From Paracoccaceae bacterium (GTDB lineage: Bacteria > Pseudomonadota > Alphaproteobacteria > Rhodobacterales > Rhodobacteraceae): 10,167 nt of DNA. The stretch is taken from contig JAFGVZ010000135.1 of the NCBI GenBank assembly GCA_016937725.1, positions 1 through 10,167 of the forward strand, read 5' to 3'. The stretch's first letter is position 1. Each line of letters begins with the position of its first letter. Shown piece after piece: positions 5,705-10,167 of the stretch. The notes under the pieces are model-generated. The model ran no database searches, was not told the origin of the DNA, and worked only from the letters and a program-made list of their open reading frames with translations. A program made the translations under genes and the position numbers.

Positions 5705-6337
5705 ATGAAAGATGGCGCGGCTCTGACATTTATCCCAAGGGCCCCAGCGCCCCATTGCGCGAGTGAGATGAGCCAGATGAGTGACATGACCAGCATTCCC
5801 CACCCCGATGCGCCGCAGGAGTATCCGCTGGTGGCCAAGGTCTGCGCGCATTGGGCCAGCTTGCGCACACGCCATGCCTTGCCAGCGCGCGCTGCGCTCG
5901 ACCCGTCCGAACTGGCCGATGCGCTGCCGCATGTGTTTCTGGCCGAATTCGTCACACCGCGCGTGGCCCGCATTCGCCTGTGCGGTCACAAGGTGGAAGA
6001 GGTGATGGGCATGGACCTGCGCGGCATGCCGCTGACCACGCTCTTTGGCCCGAATGCCCGTGAGGACATCATGTCGGCATTGGAAATCGTGGGCCATGGC
6101 GCGCGCGCCACGCTGGCCTTGCAGGCCGAACGCGGCTTTGGCCAGCCTGAGATGTGTGCGCAACTGGCGCTGATGCCGCTCTGTGACGCGAACGGGCGGA
6201 TAAGCCATGTTCTAGGCGTGCTAGAACGCCATGGCCAGATAGGCCGCCGCCCGCGCCGCTTTGCAACGGCAAAGCCCGCGCCTGTTGCAATGGAAAGCGC
6301 ACCCATGCTGCGCGTTATCAGCGGGGGCAAGGCCTAA
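5705..6337 (+). CDS. PAS_5-domain (single PAS) protein
   Basis: A 210-residue soluble protein with one PAS_5-type domain covering about residues 45-178: HWASLRTRHALPARAALDP, ALPHVFLAEF, RIRLCGHKVEEVMGMDLRGMPL, LFGPNAREDI and HVLGVLERHG all fit the family pattern. No kinase, GGDEF or other output domain follows; the tail (180-210) is basic and proline-rich. Single-domain PAS proteins act as signalling adaptors, for example MopJ in Caulobacter, which influences CtrA. The start is uncertain. ATG 5705 has a GGAG 11 bases upstream, but the first 21 codons have weak GC bias, and a promoter at the CtrA box would favour ATG 5768 or 5777. The gene is divergent from yicC and ends at a hairpin terminator. 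Confidence 0.87.
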   Translation: MKDGAALTFIPRAPAPHCASEMSQMSDMTSIPHPDAPQEYPLVAKVCAHWASLRTRHALPARAALDPSELADALPHVFLAEFVTPRVARIRLCGHKVEEVMGMDLRGMPLTTLFGPNAREDIMSALEIVGHGARATLALQAERGFGQPEMCAQLALMPLCDANGRISHVLGVLERHGQIGRRPRRFATAKPAPVAMESAPMLRVISGGKA

Positions 6338-6343
6338 TGAAAC

Positions 6344-6372
6344 AGGGCCGAAGCATGCGTTACTTCGGCCCT
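6344..6372. terminator. Bidirectional hairpin terminator between PAS_5 gene and DAHP synthase gene
   Basis: AGGGCCGAAG (6344-6353) and CTTCGGCCCT (6363-6372) form a perfect 10-bp stem with a 9-base loop. It is centred in the 56-base gap between two convergent stop codons. The downstream side is AT-rich on the + strand and reads TGTTTCATT on the minus strand. No long T-run is present, but the position and strength fit a shared terminator. Confidence 0.72.
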
Positions 6373-6393
6373 AATTCTAAATATCAAGGCGGA

Positions 6394-7761
6394 TCAGATC
6401 GCCGCAGCCAGTTTCTCGCGCCGCCCGACCAGTTCTTCCGCCACCAAGAAGGCCAGTTCCAGCGATTGGCTGGCATTCAGGCGCGGGTCGCAGGCGGTGT
6501 GGTAGCGCTTGGACAGGTCTTCGTCGCTGACCGCATGCAGACCGCCGGTGCATTCGGTCACATCCTTGCCCGTCATCTCGAAATGCACGCCGCCGGGGAT
6601 GGTGCCTTCGGCATTGTGCACGGCGAAGAATTCGCGCACTTCGCGCAGGATGGATTCGAAGGGCCGGGTTTTGTAGCCGGTGGATGACTTGATGACATTG
6701 CCATGCATCGGGTCGCAGGTCCAAAGCACGTTCGCGCCTTCTTCCCGCACCGCCTTTATCAGGCGCGGCAGGTGATCGACCACCTGTCCCGCGCCAAAGC
6801 GCGCGATCAGGGTCAGGCGGCCTGCCTCATTGGTCGGGTTCAGCTTGGCCAGCAGCACTTTCAAGTCGTCCGCCGAAAGCGATGGGCCGCATTTCAGCCC
6901 GATCGGGTTTTGCACGCCCCGGCAGAATTCGACATGCGCGCCATCGGGTTGGCGGGTGCGGTCGCCAATCCAGATCAGGTGGCCAGAGCCGGCAACCGGC
7001 AGACCAGAAGTGGAATCGACGCGGCACAGCGCCTCTTCATATTCCAGCAGCAGGGCTTCGTGGCTGGTGTAGAAGTCGACCGTCGCCAGATCGCGGCTTG
7101 TTTCGGACGTGATGCCCGCCGCCGTCAAAAAATCGAGCGTGTCGGAAATGCGGTTTGTCATCTCGCGGTAACGCTCGGCCTTTTCGCCTTCGGAAAAGCC
7201 CAAGGTCCACGAATGCACACGGTGCATATCGGCATAGCCGCCGGTTGAAAACGCGCGCAGCAAGTTCAGGCTGGCCGCCGCTTGGGTATAGGCCTGCAAC
7301 ATGCGGTCAGGATCGGGGATGCGCGCCTCTGGCGTGAAATCGAACCCGTTGATGATGTCGCCCCGGTAGCTGGGCAATTCTACCCCGCCCACGGTTTCCA
7401 TGGGCGCTGACCGTGGCTTTGCAAATTGGCCCGCCATGCGGCCAACCTTCACCACCGGCACTTTTGCGCCGTAGGTCAGGACAATCGCCATTTGCAACAG
7501 CACCTTGAACGTGTCGCGGATGCCATCGGCATTGAATTCGGCAAAGCTTTCGGCGCAGTCACCACCTTGCAGCAAAAACGCCTCGCCGCGCGCGGCAGCG
7601 CCAAGCTTGCGTTTCAGCGCGCGCGCTTCGCCTGCAAAAACCAGCGGCGGGTAGCTGGACAGTTTCGCTTCGACCCGGTGCAGCGCGTCTTGGTCCGGAT
7701 AATCGGGCATCTGGATGCGCGGCTTTTGCCGCCACGAGGATTTTGTCCAGTTCTGTGTCAT
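6394..7761 (-). CDS. aroG: 3-deoxy-7-phosphoheptulonate synthase, class II
   Basis: A 455-residue cytosolic enzyme that condenses phosphoenolpyruvate and erythrose 4-phosphate to DAHP, the first step of the shikimate pathway to aromatic amino acids. It is the class II (plant/mycobacterial) type. The metal-binding set is visible as Cys69 in LLQGGDCAESF, His353 in TCDPMHGN, Glu395 in GGVHFEMTG and Asp425 in HTACDPRLNA. GRMAGQFAKPRS (108-119) and the VTECTGG segment (401-407) are also typical. The length is normal. ATG 7761 has GGAGGG a few bases upstream. A minus-strand promoter and a perfect palindrome lie in its leader, which suggests transcriptional or leader-based control. The gene appears monocistronic, ending at the strong hairpin shared with the PAS_5 gene. 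Confidence 0.97.
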   Translation of the reverse strand: MTQNWTKSSWRQKPRIQMPDYPDQDALHRVEAKLSSYPPLVFAGEARALKRKLGAAARGEAFLLQGGDCAESFAEFNADGIRDTFKVLLQMAIVLTYGAKVPVVKVGRMAGQFAKPRSAPMETVGGVELPSYRGDIINGFDFTPEARIPDPDRMLQAYTQAAASLNLLRAFSTGGYADMHRVHSWTLGFSEGEKAERYREMTNRISDTLDFLTAAGITSETSRDLATVDFYTSHEALLLEYEEALCRVDSTSGLPVAGSGHLIWIGDRTRQPDGAHVEFCRGVQNPIGLKCGPSLSADDLKVLLAKLNPTNEAGRLTLIARFGAGQVVDHLPRLIKAVREEGANVLWTCDPMHGNVIKSSTGYKTRPFESILREVREFFAVHNAEGTIPGGVHFEMTGKDVTECTGGLHAVSDEDLSKRYHTACDPRLNASQSLELAFLVAEELVGRREKLAAAI

Positions 7762-7778
7762 AATGCCCTCCGGGTGTC

Positions 7779-7792
7779 TGGTTGCGCAACCA
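7779..7792. promoter_or_regulatory. 14-bp perfect palindrome in the DAHP synthase leader
   Basis: TGGTTGCGCAACCA is fully self-complementary. It lies about 10-23 bases downstream of the predicted transcription start of the DAHP synthase gene and 17 bases before its ATG. This is a suitable place for a repressor operator. A hairpin with no loop is not realistic, so a dimeric DNA-binding protein is the likelier reading. The binding protein is unknown. Confidence 0.45.
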
Positions 7793-7808
7793 TGCTGCGC
7801 GTGGCCAC

Positions 7809-7837
7809 CCTATACAAAAGCCACCCGGCGCTTGCAA
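7809..7837 (-). promoter_or_regulatory. Candidate sigma70 promoter of the DAHP synthase gene
   Basis: On the minus strand TTGCAA (7837-7832) and TATAGG (7814-7809) are separated by exactly 17 bases, placing the start of transcription near 7802 and giving a leader of about 40 bases. The hexamers are good for a GC-rich alphaproteobacterium. Confidence 0.5.
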
Positions 7838-7847
7838 ATGCGTTTGC
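7834..7847. repeat. Inverted repeat GCAAA-N4-TTTGC in the divergent regulator/DAHP synthase region
   Basis: GCAAA (7834-7838) and TTTGC (7843-7847) are inverted around TGCG and overlap the -35 element of the DAHP synthase promoter. It is about 65 bases upstream of the GlxA-type regulator start. It could be an operator for either gene. Five-base arms are short, so chance is possible. Confidence 0.3.
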
Positions 7848-7912
7848 TCTTGCAGCGGAAAATGAAACCTGTTTGTGTCGAGCATCTTCAGACCACCCGG
7901 TATCCAAGACCG

Positions 7913-8896
7913 ATGACCCAGCCTGCCAGCCAGCCCAGCGCCGCCGCAAGGGCCCATGTGGCCTTTCTGCTGCTTGATCGCTTTACCCTGATTGCGTTCT
8001 CAGCGGCAATTGAACCACTGCGCTTGGCCAACCGCGTGGCGGGGCGCACGCTTTACACCTGGCAATTGGTCAGTGAGCATGGCGGGTCGGTCAAGTGTTC
8101 AAACGGAACAGAGATCGCAGGCACCACCAAGATGGACGATCTGCGCCCGGACGCGTTGATCGTGGTCTGTGGCGGGGTTGATGTGCAGCGCGCGACAAGC
8201 GCGGGCGTGTTGTCGTGGCTGCGCAAGCGTGCGCGGCACGGCAACCGCATAGGCGGTATCTGCACGGCGGCTTGGGCGCTGGCGAAAGCAGGGCTGCTGG
8301 ACGGCAAACGCGCCACCATCCATTGGGAAAACTTCAATGCCATGGCAGAGGAATTTACCGAGGTCGATCTGGCGCGCACGGTTTTCGTGGTCGATGGCCC
8401 GCGGATCACGGCGGCGGGGGGCATCGCGTCGCTCGATATGATCTTGGCGCTGATCGCGTCGGGCCATGGCAGCGATCTGGCCAATTCGGTGGCCGATCAG
8501 CTTGTCTATTCCGCGATCCGCACCAACCGCGACACGCAACGCCTGTCGATCCCGGCGCGCATTGGCGTGCGCCACCCAAAGCTGGCCCGCATGATCGAGA
8601 TTATGGAAAGCCATATCGAAGACCCGATCAGCCCGTCCGATCTGGCCGAAGCCGTGGATATGTCCACCCGCCAGTTGGAACGGCTGTTTCGGCGCTACCT
8701 GAACCGCAGCCCGAAACGCTATTACATGGAGTTGCGGCTAGAGCGCGCCCGCAACCTGTTGATGCAGACCGATATGAGCGTGATCAACGTGGCGCTGGCG
8801 GCAGGCTTCACCTCGCCCTCGCATTTCTCGAAATGCTACCGGGCGCATTATGACACCACGCCCTACCGCGAACGCGGCGCGCATGGCGAGGATTAG
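7913..8896 (+). CDS. GlxA-family AraC-type transcriptional regulator (GbdR-like)
   Basis: A 327-residue DNA-binding regulator with an N-terminal DJ-1/PfpI-like (GATase1-like) sensor domain, about residues 13-200, and a C-terminal AraC helix-turn-helix domain, about 222-322. The sensor shows FLLLDRFTLIAFSAAIEPLR (18-37) and the nucleophile-elbow-like GGICTAAWALAKAG with Cys117. The AraC part shows two helix-turn-helix units, LAEAVDMSTRQLERLF (244-259) and INVALAAGFTSPSHFSKCYR (291-310). The pattern resembles GbdR/CdhR-type regulators of glycine betaine, carnitine or amino-acid catabolism, but no such genes are adjacent, so the ligand is unknown. I chose ATG 7913 because conserved sequence begins soon after. 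ATG 7862 is possible, and neither has a strong ribosome site. The gene is divergent from the DAHP synthase gene and ends three bases from the convergent metallopeptidase gene. Confidence 0.92.
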   Translation: MTQPASQPSAAARAHVAFLLLDRFTLIAFSAAIEPLRLANRVAGRTLYTWQLVSEHGGSVKCSNGTEIAGTTKMDDLRPDALIVVCGGVDVQRATSAGVLSWLRKRARHGNRIGGICTAAWALAKAGLLDGKRATIHWENFNAMAEEFTEVDLARTVFVVDGPRITAAGGIASLDMILALIASGHGSDLANSVADQLVYSAIRTNRDTQRLSIPARIGVRHPKLARMIEIMESHIEDPISPSDLAEAVDMSTRQLERLFRRYLNRSPKRYYMELRLERARNLLMQTDMSVINVALAAGFTSPSHFSKCYRAHYDTTPYRERGAHGED

Positions 8897-8899
8897 GCG

Positions 8900-9634
8900 T
8901 CATTGCAGGCGTTGAAACATCTCGCGCAGATAGGGTTCGAATTCGGCGCAGAAGACGATTTCCACGGTGTCGAGGTGATAGAAGGCGTTGGGTTCGCCAC
9001 ATTCTTGCACCGAAACAAGCAATTCATGCGAAAGTTGAAGGTGTTGGTTCAGAACTTCCACTTCGGCGGCAATAATTTCTGCGGCAAAGCCCCGACCTTC
9101 GGTGAAGACCAAGGGCCAGCCATCTTCCAGTGCCTCTAGCTCTGCCAGCACCGGTCCCCAAGAATCGTTGGCCAGCGTGAATTCATCCGGGCAAATCTCG
9201 GCGCGTTCTTCCGGCAGGTCCATTTCGGCGGCAAAGTCATCGCGGCTGTCGGGGTCGCCGCCGTAGAACAGGCACACGGTGTTGTAAAAGCGCTGCTCAT
9301 CGGGGCCATGAACGCCCCAATATTCCGTCTCATAGCCTTCGGCATCGCGCATGACCGCTTCGCCCCGGAAGCCCAGTGCAACGTCATAGGCAAGGTCCAA
9401 CGCGGTGTCGGCGTCGAAATAGGCATTGATCATCAGGATGGAAAAAACATCGGCCGCATCCTCTTCCTGCCCAAAGATGGGAAGGCCTTCGATGTCGATA
9501 ATCGCGTGGCCCAGTTCGTGATAGAAAATGCCAAGGATATTCGCTTCCACGAACGCGTCTTCATCGGCCTTGGCCATTGTGCCAAAAGCAACCAGCCCGG
9601 CTAGGATGGCCCCAAAAACCGCGTACTGCCGCAT
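8900..9634 (-). CDS. Secreted DUF4344-family metallopeptidase-like protein
   Basis: A 244-residue protein with a signal peptide (residues 1-23, hydrophobic core AVFGAILAGLVAFG, likely cleavage after AKA), so it is exported to the periplasm or beyond. The zinc-metallopeptidase motif HELGH is at 39-43, and EEDAAD at 57-62 supplies a likely third ligand. Together with the order of motifs this fits DUF4344. Its substrate is not known. Four cysteines outside the signal peptide could form disulfides. The mature chain has no lysine, about eight arginines and about fifty Asp/Glu, so it should be strongly acidic. ATG 9634 has AGGGG seven bases upstream, and TATACA nearby (minus strand) may be the -10 of its promoter. 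It lies downstream of puuD on the same strand with a 62-base gap. Confidence 0.88.
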   Translation of the reverse strand: MRQYAVFGAILAGLVAFGTMAKADEDAFVEANILGIFYHELGHAIIDIEGLPIFGQEEDAADVFSILMINAYFDADTALDLAYDVALGFRGEAVMRDAEGYETEYWGVHGPDEQRFYNTVCLFYGGDPDSRDDFAAEMDLPEERAEICPDEFTLANDSWGPVLAELEALEDGWPLVFTEGRGFAAEIIAAEVEVLNQHLQLSHELLVSVQECGEPNAFYHLDTVEIVFCAEFEPYLREMFQRLQ

Positions 9635-9696
9635 GATTGCCCCTATGTATAAACTGGGTTCAGCTTACACCGGTTTTCGGGCCTGACAAGCGCAGC

Positions 9697-10167
9697 TTAC
9701 GACCCTGCCGCGCGCTCGAACCAAGCGCGAATATCTTGGCGAGCATAGTCATCCATCAGCACGGTGCTGCCCGGCGGCATGGCGTGGCTGATCCCGGCTT
9801 GCAGATAAATGGCTTGCGCCGCGCGCGCGACCTGCGCTTCGGTTTCCAGCACCACGGCCTTCGGTGCCCAATGTAGCCCCGGCCAGAGCGGTTCCTCTGC
9901 GTGGCACATGGAACAATGTCCCTGCACACTCCAATATACATCCTCGAACCCCGGATCCGCCATGAAGCGCGCGGCTGTGGGCGACAGGCTTGCGAGATCG
10001 TCCTCGGCATCCTTGGGCTGACCTATGACCGACAGGATCACGACGCCCACGAACAGCACGGCGGTGGCGGCCCATGTCCACCATTTATACCCCTGCCCCA
10101 TATGCATGGAGTTGAAGAAATGTCGGATCGTGACGCCCATCAGGAACACAAGCCCCGCGATCAGCCA
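9697..10167 (-). CDS. puuD: Urate hydroxylase PuuD, C-terminal part (5' truncated by window edge)
   Basis: The frame is open from the window end to the TAA at 9697-9699 and gives the last 156 residues. It fits PuuD, an inner-membrane urate oxidase/hydroxylase with a C-terminal cytochrome c domain that converts urate to 5-hydroxyisourate in purine catabolism and passes electrons to the respiratory chain. The visible part holds the end of a membrane helix (IAGLVFLMGVTIRHFFN), a second helix (WWTWAATAVLFVGVVILSVIG), then a class I cytochrome c domain with the heme site CSMCH (about residues 85-89 of the visible part) and a likely axial methionine in HAMPPG. The urate-binding membrane part lies outside the window, so the enzyme name depends on recalled C-terminal sequence. 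The DUF4344 gene follows on the same strand. Confidence 0.88.
   Translation of the reverse strand, partial: WLIAGLVFLMGVTIRHFFNSMHMGQGYKWWTWAATAVLFVGVVILSVIGQPKDAEDDLASLSPTAARFMADPGFEDVYWSVQGHCSMCHAEEPLWPGLHWAPKAVVLETEAQVARAAQAIYLQAGISHAMPPGSTVLMDDYARQDIRAWFERAAGS

Noticed and set aside
9661..9700. Direct repeat CAGCTTAC at 9661-9668 and 9693-9700 between puuD and the DUF4344 gene
   Set aside because: Eight bases, and the second copy overlaps the puuD stop codon; most likely chance without conservation data.
1..10167. Defence island, CRISPR array, prophage or transposon
   Set aside because: All long frames are explained by housekeeping or regulatory families; no regularly spaced repeats, terminal inverted repeats, transposase or integrase motifs were seen.

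Overview
The window looks like chromosomal DNA of an alphaproteobacterium, most likely a member of the Rhodobacteraceae. The grounds are the high GC coding style, the protein families present (PAS_5 protein, class II DAHP synthase, PuuD-type urate hydroxylase, DKDGT-type HAD phosphatase), an alphaproteobacterial-type LexA site (GAAC-N7-GAAC) and a CtrA-type site (TTAA-N7-TTAAC). Most of it is housekeeping sequence. I see no insertion sequence, phage, CRISPR array, toxin-antitoxin pair or recognisable defence island.

Layout, left to right. (1) The 3' end of dnaB (+) stops at 393 and is followed by a hairpin terminator. (2) A minus-strand pair, a Tas-like aldo/keto reductase and a HAD phosphatase two bases behind it, runs 2167 to 429. 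(3) Divergent from the reductase is a plus-strand ImuA-like (RecA-like) gene at 2296-2922, with an exact alphaproteobacterial SOS box just upstream and no imuB or dnaE2 next to it. (4) A minus-strand run follows: yicC, gmk, a 66-residue two-helix membrane protein, a probable 6S RNA (ssrS), and 5-formyltetrahydrofolate cyclo-ligase. The RNA call rests on position, a rod-like fold and a promoter, not on a covariance search. (5) Divergent from yicC is a PAS_5 single-domain protein. The shared intergenic region holds a perfect CtrA box, a TTAACCAT half-site and a 9-bp direct repeat with one-turn spacing. (6) A strong hairpin terminator separates this gene from a convergent class II DAHP synthase (minus), the entry enzyme of the shikimate pathway. 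Its 5' leader carries a 14-bp perfect palindrome. (7) Divergent from it is a GlxA/GbdR-type AraC regulator (+), which ends three bases from a convergent secreted DUF4344 metallopeptidase (minus). The mature part of that protein contains no lysine and is very acidic. (8) At the right edge is the 3' part of puuD (minus), an inner-membrane urate hydroxylase with a C-terminal cytochrome c domain.

Functionally the genes cover DNA replication and repair (dnaB, ImuA-like), folate and nucleotide metabolism (cyclo-ligase, gmk), RNA turnover and global transcription (yicC, candidate 6S RNA), aromatic amino-acid entry (DAHP synthase), redox and phosphatase housekeeping, and purine catabolism (puuD). The best candidates for new biology are regulatory: the SOS-boxed orphan ImuA-like gene, the CtrA-boxed PAS_5 gene, and the small membrane gene / candidate 6S RNA / cyclo-ligase arrangement.
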